Assembly (NCBI RefSeq): GCF_021155775.2
Contig: NC_060236.1
Location: 8,415,087 to 8,479,086 of the forward strand
Reading direction: 5' to 3'
Length of the DNA stretch: 64,000 nt
Origin: Neodiprion pinetum
Taxonomy: Eukaryota; Arthropoda; Insecta; Hymenoptera; Diprionidae
Shown: positions 49,161 to 60,990 of the stretch, piece after piece
Numbering within the stretch: position 1 is the first letter of the stretch
How the letters are laid out: each line of letters begins with the position of its first letter
Made by a program: the position numbers and the translations under genes
Notes under the pieces: model-generated
What the model saw: the letters and a program-made list of their open reading frames with translations, nothing else
What the model was told of the DNA's origin: nothing
Database searches by the model: none

Positions 49161-49648
49161 TCACCAATTGGGCAATCCTCAAGCATCCCGTATCATCTGG
49201 TAAAACACCGACAACGAGTAAGCAGGCGCAGTGAGCGCAAGAGCGCAAAAACCAGTTACTCTAGGCATCCGACCCCGAGCGAGCTTGAGCGAGCCTTAGC
49301 GACCGTTTTAAGACTAGTTATTTTTAATTCGCGCACCATTCTATTATCGATGTACCGAAATAACCCAAAAAACCGTGATATCATATTAATTGTCGAGCTC
49401 AAACGTAAAATGTAACGATTTTTACCAAGAAAATTCTGAACGAAAATGAATGTGATTTAACCTTTTTTTAATAAGATTTTTAGTTCATCGATGATAAAAA
49501 TATACATCAATTCAAAGGAATTTTAGTTTTCACATTTCAGACAAAAATGACGCACTCCATCTTTCCTGACAATTCGAGATTCCAGCGGCGAGGCGCTTCA
49601 TTGACCAGCTAGTAACTTTTTTAAACTTAAACAGGCAGTAGGGCTTAT
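49161..49648. other. Junction between minisatellite and 335-bp satellite array
   Basis: It includes GCGAG-rich short repeats near 49210-49305 (AGCGCAAGAGCGC, GAGCGAGCTTGAGCGAGC), then AT-rich DNA. No gene was seen. Confidence 0.4.
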
Positions 49649-52098
49649 AAACTCAGAAAACGCGGAGAAAATAGCGTAGGACCTGCAGGAGAGAAATGGC
49701 GAGCGAAAAAGCACCTGCTGAAAAATGTCGAAAACACAGCACCTCATTTTTTGGCTGTAACTTTTGATCCGTTGATCGCAGCGTATTGGGACTGCGCTTG
49801 ATCGTTTTTTCTGGCAAAACTACGCCGGAATAGTGCCAGAAAGAATTTATTCCAGCGCTTTTCAGAATCGCGAAAATTTTGGCCAAAAATGCAAAGGGGT
49901 TAACCTTCCTTTTTTTTTGACCTAAAAATCTTTCGTCTCAGAATTGATTTGTATGACCGTTTCTCGAACAATTGGTCCCCCAGGAACTCAGAAAACGCAC
50001 AGAAAACAGCGTAGGACCAACAGGAGAGTAATGGCGAGCGAAAAAGCACCTGCTGAAAAATGTCGAAAACACTGGTTCTGGTTTTTTGGCTGTAACTTTT
50101 GATCCGTTGTCCGCAGCGAATTGAGATTGCGCTTAATCGTTTTTTCTCGCAAAATTACGTCGGAATAGTGCCAGGAAGAATTTATTCCAGCGCTTTTCAG
50201 AATCGCGAAAATTTTGGCCAAAAATGCAAAGGGGTTAACTTTCCTTTTTTTTTGACCAAAAAATCTTCCGTCTCAGAATTGATTTGTATGACCGTATCTC
50301 GAACAATTGGTCCCCCAGGAACTCAGAAAACGCACAGAAAACAGCGTAGGTCCAACAGGAGAGAAATGGCGAGCGAAAAAGTACCTGCTGAAAAATGTCG
50401 AAAACACAGGATCTTGTTTTTTGGCTGTAACTTTTGATCCGTTGTCCGCAGCGTATTGAGACTAAGCTTAATCGTTTTTTCTGACAAAATTACGTCGGAA
50501 TAGTGCCAGAAAGAAATTATTCCAGCACTTTTCAGAATCGCAAAAATTTTTGCCAAAAATGCAAAGGGGTTAACCTTACTTTTTTTTTGACCAATAAATT
50601 TTTCGTCTCAGAATTGATTTGTATGACGTTTCTCGAACAATTGGTCCCCCAGGAACTCAGAAAACGCAGAGAAAACAGCGTAGGACGTCGGGAGATAAGT
50701 GGCGAGTGAAAAAGTACCTGCTGAAAAATGTCGAAAACTCAGGTTCTGGTTTTTTGGCTGTAACTTTTGATCCGTTGTCCGCAGCGTATTGAGACTGCGC
50801 TTAATCGTTTTTTCTCGCAAAACTACGCCGGAATAGTGCCAGAAAGAATTTATTCCAGCGCTTTTCAGAATCGCGAAAATTTTTGCCAAAAATGCAAAGG
50901 GGTGAACCTTCCTTTTTTTTTGACCAAAAAATCTCTGGTCTCAGAATTGATTTGTATGACCGTTTCTCGAACAATTGGTCTCCCAGGAACTCAGAAAACG
51001 CAGAGAAAATAGCGTGGGACCAACAGGAGAGAAATGGCGAGCGAAAAAGCACCAGCTGAAAAATGTCGAAAACACAGCATCTCGTTTTTTGGCTGTAACT
51101 TCTGACGCATTGATCGCAGCGTATCGGTACTGCGCCTAATCGTTCTTTCTCGCAAAATTACGTCGGAATAGCGCCAGAAACAATTTATTCCAGCACTTTT
51201 CAGGATCGCGAAAATTTTCGCCAAAAATGCAAAGGGGTTAACCTTCTTTTTTTTTTGACCAAAAAATCTTTCGTCTCAGAATTGATTTGTATGAGCGTTT
51301 CTCGAACAATTGGTCCCCCAGAAACTCAGAAATCGCAGAGGAAACAGCGTAGGACCAACAGGAGAGATATGGCGAGCGAAAAAGTATTTGCTGAAAAATG
51401 TCGAAAACACAGGTTCTGGTTTTTTGGCTGTAACTTTTGATCCGTTGTCCGCAGCGAATTGAGATTGCGCTTATTCGTTTTTTCTCGCAAAATTACGTCG
51501 GAATAGTGCCAGGAAGAATTTATTCCAGCGCTTTTCAGAATCGCGAAAATTTTTGCCAAAAATGCAAACCTTACTTTTTTTTTGACCAATAAATTTTTCG
51601 TCTCAGAATTGATTTGTATGACCGTTTCCCGAACAATTGGTCCCCCAGGAACTCAGAAAACGCAGAGAAAACAGCGTAGGACCAACGGGAGATAAGTGGC
51701 GAGCGAAAAAGTACCTGCTGAAAAATGTCGAAAACTCAGGTTCTGGTTTTTTGGCTGTAACTTTTGATCCGTTGTCCGCAGCGTATTGAGACTGCGCTAA
51801 ATCGTTTTTTCTCGCAAAATTACGTCGGAATAGTGCCAGAAACAATTCATTCCAGCACTTTTCAGGATCGCGAAAATTTTCGCCAAAAATGCAAAGGGGT
51901 TAACCTTCCTTTTTTTTTGACCAAAAAATCTTCCGTCGCAGAATTGATTTGTATGACCGTTTCTCGAACAATTGCTCCCCCAGGAACTCAGAAATCGCAG
52001 AGAAAACAGCGTAGGACCAACAGGAGAGATATGGCGAGCGAAAAAGAATTTGCTGAAAAATGTCGAACACACAGGTTCTGGTTTTTTGGCTGTAACTG
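49649..52098. repeat. Left edge of the satellite: non-HOR, more diverged monomers
   Basis: The first seven monomers do not follow the nine-unit order and differ from each other more. Two carry length changes: spacing falls to 333 before 50767 (GTATGACGTT lacks two bases at about 50626) and to 327 before 51764 (eight bases missing within GCAAACCTTACT at about 51565). The monomer at 51102 resembles the ninth HOR monomer, suggesting shared ancestry with the HOR. Confidence 0.8.
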
Positions 52099-55000
52099 TT
52101 GATCCGTTGTCCGCAGCGTATTGAGACTGCGCTCAATCGTTTTTTCTCGCAAAACTACGCCGGGATGGTGCCAGAAAGAATTTATTCCAGCGCTTTTCAG
52201 AATCGCGAAAATTTTTGGCAAAAATGCAAAGGGGCTAACCTTCCTTTTTTTTTGAACAATAAATCTTTCGTCTCAGAATTAATTTGTATGACCGTTTCTC
52301 GAACAATTGGTCCCCCAGGAACTCAGAAAACGCAGAGAAAACAGCGTTGGACCAACAGGAAAGAAGTGGCGAGCGAAAAAGTACCTGCTGAAAAATGTCG
52401 AAAACTCAGGTTCTGGTTTTTTGGCTGTAACTTTTGATCCGTTGTCCGCAGCGTATTGAGACTGCGCTAAATCGTTTTTTCTCGCAAAATTACGTCGGAA
52501 TAGTGCCAGAAACAATTCATTCCAGCACTTTTCAGGATCGCGAAAATTTTCGCCAAAAATGCAAAGGGGTTAACCTTCTTTTTTTTTTGACCAAAAAATC
52601 TTTCGTCTCAGAATTGATTTGTATGACCGTTTCCCGAACAATTGCTCCCCCAGAAACTCAGAAAACGCAAAGAAAACAGCGTAGGACCAACAGGAGAGAA
52701 ATGGCGTGCGAAAAAGCACCTGCTGAAAAATGTCGGAAACGCAGGTTCTGATTTTTTGGCTGTAGCTTTTGATCCGTTGTCCGCAGCGTATTGAGACTAA
52801 GCTTAATCGTTTTTTCTCGCAAAATTACGTCGGAATAGTGCCAGAAACAATTTATTCCAGCACTTTTCAGGATCGCGAAAATTTTCGCCAAAAATGCAAA
52901 GGGGTTAACCTTCTTTTTTTTTTGACCAAAAAATCTTTGGTCTCAGAATTGATTTGTATGACCGTTTCTCGAACAATTGGTCCCCCAGGAACTCAGAAAT
53001 CGCAGAGAAAACAGCGTAGGACCAGCAGGAGAGAATTGGCGAGCGAAAAAGTACCTGCTGAAAAATGTCGAAAACACAGGTTCTGGTTTTTCGGCTGTAA
53101 CTTTTGATTCGTTGTCCGCAGCGTATTGAGACAGCGCTCAATCGTTTTTTCTCGCAAATCTACGCCGGAATAGTGCCAGAAAGAATTTATTCCGGCGCTT
53201 TTCAGAATTGCGAAAATTTTCGCCAAAAATGCAAAGGGGTTAACCTTCTTTTTTTTTTGACCAAAAAATCTTTCGTCTCAGAATTGATTTGTATGACCGT
53301 TTCCCGAACAATTGCTCCCCCAGAAACTCAGAAAACGCAAAGAAAACAGCGTAGGACCAACAGGAGAGAATTGGCGAGCGAAAAAGTACCTGCTGAAAAA
53401 TGTCGAAAACACGGGTTCTGGTTTTTCGGCTGTAGCTTTTGATCCGTTGTCTGCAGCGTATTGAGACTAAGCTTAATCGTTTTTTCTGGCAATATTACGT
53501 CAGAATAGTGCCGGAAAGAATTTATTCCAGCGCTTTTCAGAATCGCGAAAATTTTTGTCAAAAATGCAAAGGGGTTAACCTTCCTTTTTTTTTGACCAAA
53601 AAATCTCTGGTCTCAGAATTGATTTGTATGACCGTTTCTCGAACAATTGGTCCCCCAGGAACTCAGAAAACGCAGAGAAAATAGCGTAGGACCAACAGGA
53701 GAGAAATGGCGAGCGAAAAAGCACCAGCTGAAAAATGTCGAAAACACAGCATCTCGTTTTTTGGCTGTAACTTCTGACGCATTGATCGCAGCGTCTCGGT
53801 ACTGCGCCTAATCGTTCTTTCTCGCAAAATTACGTCGGAATAGCGCCAGAAACAATTTATTCCAGCACTTTTCAGGATCGCGAAAATTTTCGCCAAAAAT
53901 GCAAAGGGGTTAACCTTCCTTTTTTTCTGACCAAAATATCTTTTGTCTCAGAATTGATTTGTATGACCGTTTCTCGAACAATTGGTCCCCCAGGAACCCA
54001 GAAATCGCAGAGAAAACAGCGTAGGACCAACAGGAGAGATATGGCGAGCGAAAAAGTACCTGCTGAAAAATGTCAAAAACACAGGTTCTGGTTTTTTGGC
54101 TGTAACTGTTGATCCGTTGTCCGCAGCGTATTGAGACTGCGCTAAATCGTTTTTTCTCGCAAAATTACGTCGGAATAGTGCCAGAAACAATTCATTCCAG
54201 CACTTTTCAGGATCGCGAAAATTTTCGCCAAAAATGCAAAGGGGTTAACCTTCCTTTTTTTTTGACCAAAAAATCTTCCGTCGCAGAATTGATTTGTATG
54301 ACCGTTTCTCGAACAATTGCTCCCCCAGGAACTCAGAAATCGCAGAGAAAACAGCGTAGGACCAACAGGAGAGATATGGCGAGCGAAAAAGAATTTGCTG
54401 AAAAATGTCGAACACACAGGTTCTGGTTTTTTGGCTGTAACTGTTGATCCGTTGTCCGCAGCGTATTGAGACTGCGCTCAATCGTTTTTTCTCGCAAAAC
54501 TACGCCGGGATGGTGCCAGAAAGAATTTATTCCAGCGCTTTTCAGAATCGCGAAAATTTTTGGCAAAAATGCAAAGGGGCTAACCTTCCTTTTTTTTTGA
54601 ACAATAAATCTTTCGTCTCAGAATTAATTTGTATGACCGTTTCTCGAACAATTGGTCCCCCAGGAACTCAGAAAACGCAGAGAAAACAGCGTTGGACCAA
54701 CAGGAGAGAAGTGGCGAGCGAAAAAGTACCTGCTGAAAAATGTCGAAAACTCAGGTTCTGGTTTTTTGGCTGTAACTTTTGATCCGTTGTCCGCAGCGTA
54801 TTGAGACTGCGCTAAATCGTTTTTTCTCGCAAAATTACGTCGGAATAGTGCCAGAAACAATTCATTCCAGCACTTTTCAGGATCGCGAAAATTTTCGCCA
54901 AAAATGCAAAGGGGTTAACCTTCTTTTTTTTTTGACCAAAAAATCTTTCGTCTCAGAATTGATTTGTATGACCGTTTCCCGGACAATTGGTCCCCCAGGA

Positions 55001-55113
55001 ACTCAGAAATCGCAGAGAAAACAGCGTAGGACCAACAGGAGAGATATGGCGAGCGAAAAAGAATTTGCTGAAAAATGTCGAACACACAGGTTCTGGTTTT
55101 TTGGCTGTAACTG
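52099..55113. repeat. Higher-order repeat copy 1 (nine monomers, 3015 bp)
   Basis: Nine distinguishable 335-bp monomers in fixed order begin at 52099, 52434, 52769, 53104, 53439, 53774, 54109, 54444 and 54779. The same order, base for base where compared, restarts at 55114. Marker variants include GTCTCGG in the monomer at 53774 and GGTTCTGATTTTTTGG in the one at 52434. Confidence 0.93.
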
Positions 55114-58100
55114 TTGATCCGTTGTCCGCAGCGTATTGAGACTGCGCTCAATCGTTTTTTCTCGCAAAACTACGCCGGGATGGTGCCAGAAAGAATTTAT
55201 TCCAGCGCTTTTCAGAATCGCGAAAATTTTTGGCAAAAATGCAAAGGGGCTAACCTTCCTTTTTTTTTGAACAATAAATCTTTCGTCTCAGAATTAATTT
55301 GTATGACCGTTTCTCGAACAATTGGTCCCCCAGGAACTCAGAAAACGCAGAGAAAACAGCGTTGGACCAACAGGAAAGAAGTGGCGAGCGAAAAAGTACC
55401 TGCTGAAAAATGTCGAAAACTCAGGTTCTGGTTTTTTGGCTGTAACTTTTGATCCGTTGTCCGCAGCGTATTGAGACTGCGCTAAATCGTTTTTTCTCGC
55501 AAAATTACGTCGGAATAGTGCCAGAAACAATTCATTCCAGCACTTTTCAGGATCGCGAAAATTTTCGCCAAAAATGCAAAGGGGTTAACCTTCTTTTTTT
55601 TTTGACCAAAAAATCTTTCGTCTCAGAATTGATTTGTATGACCGTTTCCCGAACAATTGCTCCCCCAGAAACTCAGAAAACGCAAAGAAAACAGCGTAGG
55701 ACCAACAGGAGAGAAATGGCGTGCGAAAAAGCACCTGCTGAAAAATGTCGGAAACGCAGGTTCTGATTTTTTGGCTGTAGCTTTTGATCCGTTGTCCGCA
55801 GCGTATTGAGACTAAGCTTAATCGTTTTTTCTCGCAAAATTACGTCGGAATAGTGCCAGAAACAATTTATTCCAGCACTTTTCAGGATCGCGAAAATTTT
55901 CGCCAAAAATGCAAAGGGGTTAACCTTCTTTTTTTTTTGACCAAAAAATCTTTGGTCTCAGAATTGATTTGTATGACCGTTTCTCGAACAATTGGTCCCC
56001 CAGGAACTCAGAAATCGCAGAGAAAACAGCGTAGGACCAACAGGAGAGAATTGGCGAGCGAAAAAGTACCTGCTGAAAAATGTCGAAAACACAGGTTCTG
56101 GTTTTTCGGCTGTAACTTTTGATTCGTTGTCCGCAGCGTATTGAGACAGCGCTCAATCGTTTTTTCTCGCAAATCTACGCCGGAATAGTGCCAGAAAGAA
56201 TTTATTCCGGCGCTTTTCAGAATTGCGAAAATTTTCGCCAAAAATGCAAAGGGGTTAACCTTCTTTTTTTTTTGACCAAAAAATCTTTCGTCTCAGAATT
56301 GATTTGTATGACCGTTTCCCGAACAATTGCTCCCCCAGAAACTCAGAAAACGCAAAGAAAACAGCGTAGGACCAACAGGAGAGAATTGGCGAGCGAAAAA
56401 GTACCTGCTGAAAAATGTCGAAAACACGGGTTCTGGTTTTTCGGCTGTAGCTTTTGATCCGTTGTCTGCAGCGTATTGAGACTAAGCTTAATCGTTTTTT
56501 CTGGCAATATTACGTCAGAATAGTGCCGGAAAGAATTTATTCCAGCGCTTTTCAGAATCGCGAAAATTTTTGTCAAAAATGCAAAGGGGTTAACCTTCCT
56601 TTTTTTTTGACCAAAAAATCTCTGGTCTCAGAATTGATTTGTATGACCGTTTCTCGAACAATTGGTCCCCCAGGAACTCAGAAAACGCAGAGAAAATAGC
56701 GTAGGACCAACAGGAGAGAAATGGCGAGCGAAAAAGCACCAGCTGAAAAATGTCGAAAACACAGCATCTCGTTTTTTGGCTGTAACTTCTGACGCATTGA
56801 TCGCAGCGTCTCGGTACTGCGCCTAATCGTTCTTTCTCGCAAAATTACGTCGGAATAGCGCCAGAAACAATTTATTCCAGCACTTTTCAGGATCGCGAAA
56901 ATTTTCGCCAAAAATGCAAAGGGGTTAACCTTCCTTTTTTTCTGACCAAAATATCTTTTGTCTCAGAATTGATTTGTATGACCGTTTCTCGAACAATTGG
57001 TCCCCCAGGAACCCAGAAATCGCAGAGAAAACAGCGTAGGACCAACAGGAGAGATATGGCGAGCGAAAAAGTACCTGCTGAAAAATGTCAAAAACACAGG
57101 TTCTGGTTTTTTGGCTGTAACTGTTGATCCGTTGTCCGCAGCGTATTGAGACTGCGCTAAATCGTTTTTTCTCGCAAAATTACGTCGGAATAGTGCCAGA
57201 AACAATTCATTCCAGCACTTTTCAGGATCGCGAAAATTTTCGCCAAAAATGCAAAGGGGTTAACCTTCCTTTTTTTTTGACCAAAAAATCTTCCGTCGCA
57301 GAATTGATTTGTATGACCGTTTCTCGAACAATTGCTCCCCCAGGAACTCAGAAATCGCAGAGAAAACAGCGTAGGACCAACAGGAGAGATATGGCGAGCG
57401 AAAAAGAATTTGCTGAAAAATGTCGAACACACAGGTTCTGGTTTTTTGGCTGTAACTGTTGATCCGTTGTCCGCAGCGTATTGAGACTGCGCTCAATCGT
57501 TTTTTCTCGCAAAACTACGCCGGGATGGTGCCAGAAAGAATTTATTCCAGCGCTTTTCAGAATCGCGAAAATTTTTGGCAAAAATGCAAAGGGGCTAACC
57601 TTCCTTTTTTTTTGAACAATAAATCTTTCGTCTCAGAATTAATTTGTATGACCGTTTCTCGAACAATTGGTCCCCCAGGAACTCAGAAAACGCAGAGAAA
57701 ACAGCGTTGGACCAACAGGAGAGAAGTGGCGAGCGAAAAAGTACCTGCTGAAAAATGTCGAAAACTCAGGTTCTGGTTTTTTGGCTGTAACTTTTGATCC
57801 GTTGTCCGCAGCGTATTGAGACTGCGCTAAATCGTTTTTTCTCGCAAAATTACGTCGGAATAGTGCCAGAAACAATTCATTCCAGCACTTTTCAGGATCG
57901 CGAAAATTTTCGCCAAAAATGCAAAGGGGTTAACCTTCTTTTTTTTTTGACCAAAAAATCTTTCGTCTCAGAATTGATTTGTATGACCGTTTCCCGGACA
58001 ATTGGTCCCCCAGGAACTCAGAAATCGCAGAGAAAACAGCGTAGGACCAACAGGAGAGATATGGCGAGCGAAAAAGAATTTGCTGAAAAATGTCGAACAC

Positions 58101-58128
58101 ACAGGTTCTGGTTTTTTGGCTGTAACTG
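55114..58128. repeat. Higher-order repeat copy 2 (nine monomers, 3015 bp)
   Basis: This repeats copy 1 at an offset of exactly 3015 bases. The only difference from copies 1 and 3 that I noticed is A at 56040, where 53025 and 59055 have G. Confidence 0.93.
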
Positions 58129-60990
58129 TTGATCCGTTGTCCGCAGCGTATTGAGACTGCGCTCAATCGTTTTTTCTCGCAAAACTACGCCGGGATGGTG
58201 CCAGAAAGAATTTATTCCAGCGCTTTTCAGAATCGCGAAAATTTTTGGCAAAAATGCAAAGGGGCTAACCTTCCTTTTTTTTTGAACAATAAATCTTTCG
58301 TCTCAGAATTAATTTGTATGACCGTTTCTCGAACAATTGGTCCCCCAGGAACTCAGAAAACGCAGAGAAAACAGCGTTGGACCAACAGGAAAGAAGTGGC
58401 GAGCGAAAAAGTACCTGCTGAAAAATGTCGAAAACTCAGGTTCTGGTTTTTTGGCTGTAACTTTTGATCCGTTGTCCGCAGCGTATTGAGACTGCGCTAA
58501 ATCGTTTTTTCTCGCAAAATTACGTCGGAATAGTGCCAGAAACAATTCATTCCAGCACTTTTCAGGATCGCGAAAATTTTCGCCAAAAATGCAAAGGGGT
58601 TAACCTTCTTTTTTTTTTGACCAAAAAATCTTTCGTCTCAGAATTGATTTGTATGACCGTTTCCCGAACAATTGCTCCCCCAGAAACTCAGAAAACGCAA
58701 AGAAAACAGCGTAGGACCAACAGGAGAGAAATGGCGTGCGAAAAAGCACCTGCTGAAAAATGTCGGAAACGCAGGTTCTGATTTTTTGGCTGTAGCTTTT
58801 GATCCGTTGTCCGCAGCGTATTGAGACTAAGCTTAATCGTTTTTTCTCGCAAAATTACGTCGGAATAGTGCCAGAAACAATTTATTCCAGCACTTTTCAG
58901 GATCGCGAAAATTTTCGCCAAAAATGCAAAGGGGTTAACCTTCTTTTTTTTTTGACCAAAAAATCTTTGGTCTCAGAATTGATTTGTATGACCGTTTCTC
59001 GAACAATTGGTCCCCCAGGAACTCAGAAATCGCAGAGAAAACAGCGTAGGACCAGCAGGAGAGAATTGGCGAGCGAAAAAGTACCTGCTGAAAAATGTCG
59101 AAAACACAGGTTCTGGTTTTTCGGCTGTAACTTTTGATTCGTTGTCCGCAGCGTATTGAGACAGCGCTCAATCGTTTTTTCTCGCAAATCTACGCCGGAA
59201 TAGTGCCAGAAAGAATTTATTCCGGCGCTTTTCAGAATTGCGAAAATTTTCGCCAAAAATGCAAAGGGGTTAACCTTCTTTTTTTTTTGACCAAAAAATC
59301 TTTCGTCTCAGAATTGATTTGTATGACCGTTTCCCGAACAATTGCTCCCCCAGAAACTCAGAAAACGCAAAGAAAACAGCGTAGGACCAACAGGAGAGAA
59401 TTGGCGAGCGAAAAAGTACCTGCTGAAAAATGTCGAAAACACGGGTTCTGGTTTTTCGGCTGTAGCTTTTGATCCGTTGTCTGCAGCGTATTGAGACTAA
59501 GCTTAATCGTTTTTTCTGGCAATATTACGTCAGAATAGTGCCGGAAAGAATTTATTCCAGCGCTTTTCAGAATCGCGAAAATTTTTGTCAAAAATGCAAA
59601 GGGGTTAACCTTCCTTTTTTTTTGACCAAAAAATCTCTGGTCTCAGAATTGATTTGTATGACCGTTTCTCGAACAATTGGTCCCCCAGGAACTCAGAAAA
59701 CGCAGAGAAAATAGCGTAGGACCAACAGGAGAGAAATGGCGAGCGAAAAAGCACCAGCTGAAAAATGTCGAAAACACAGCATCTCGTTTTTTGGCTGTAA
59801 CTTCTGACGCATTGATCGCAGCGTCTCGGTACTGCGCCTAATCGTTCTTTCTCGCAAAATTAAGTCGGAATAGCGCCAGAAACAATTTATTCCAGCACTT
59901 TTCAGGATCGCGAAAATTTTCGCCAAAAATGCAAAGGGGTTAACCTTCCTTTTTTTCTGACCAAAATATCTTTTGTCTCAGAATTGATTTGTATGACCGT
60001 TTCTCGAACAATTGGTCCCCCAGGAACCCAGAAATCGCAGAGAAAACAGCGTAGGACCAACAGGAGAGATATGGCGAGCGAAAAAGTACCTGCTGAAAAA
60101 TGTCAAAAACACAGGTTCTGGTTTTTTGGCTGTAACTGTTGATCCGTTGTCCGCAGCGTATTGAGACTGCGCTAAATCGTTTTTTCTCGCAAAATTACGT
60201 CGGAATAGTGCCAGAAACAATTCATTCCAGCACTTTTCAGGATCGCGAAAATTTTCGCCAAAAATGCAAAGGGGTTAACCTTCCTTTTTTTTTGACCAAA
60301 AAATCTTCCGTCGCAGAATTGATTTGTATGACCGTTTCTCGAACAATTGCTCCCCCAGGAACTCAGAAATCGCAGAGAAAACAGCGTAGGACCAACAGGA
60401 GAGATATGGCGAGCGAAAAAGAATTTGCTGAAAAATGTCGAACACACAGGTTCTGGTTTTTTGGCTGTAACTGTTGATCCGTTGTCCGCAGCGTATTGAG
60501 ACTGCGCTCAATCGTTTTTTCTCGCAAAACTACGCCGGGATGGTGCCAGAAAGAATTTATTCCAGCGCTTTTCAGAATCGCGAAAATTTTTGGCAAAAAT
60601 GCAAAGGGGCTAACCTTCCTTTTTTTTTGAACAATAAATCTTTCGTCTCAGAATTAATTTGTATGACCGTTTCTCGAACAATTGGTCCCCCAGGAACTCA
60701 GAAAACGCAGAGAAAACAGCGTTGGACCAACAGGAGAGAAGTGGCGAGCGAAAAAGTACCTGCTGAAAAATGTCGAAAACTCAGGTTCTGGTTTTTTGGC
60801 TGTAACTTTTGATCCGTTGTCCGCAGCGTATTGAGACTGCGCTAAATCGTTTTTTCTCGCAAAATTACGTCGGAATAGTGCCAGAAACAATTCATTCCAG
60901 CACTTTTCAGGATCGCGAAAATTTTCGCCAAAAATGCAAAGGGGTTAACCTTCTTTTTTTTTTGACCAAAAAATCTTTCGTCTCAGAATT
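58129..60990. repeat. Higher-order repeat copy 3, ends in a hybrid monomer
   Basis: This follows copy 2 at an offset of 3015 bases. One private change is A at 59863, where the other copies have C. The order holds through the monomers at 60139 and 60474. The monomer beginning at 60809 starts as the ninth HOR type but changes to the third type in its second half, so the regular order breaks inside it. Confidence 0.88.

Noticed and set aside
52140..52165. Possible CENP-B box in the monomer around TACGCCGGGATGG
   Set aside because: The TTCG half at the required spacing before CGGG is absent, so the consensus is not met.
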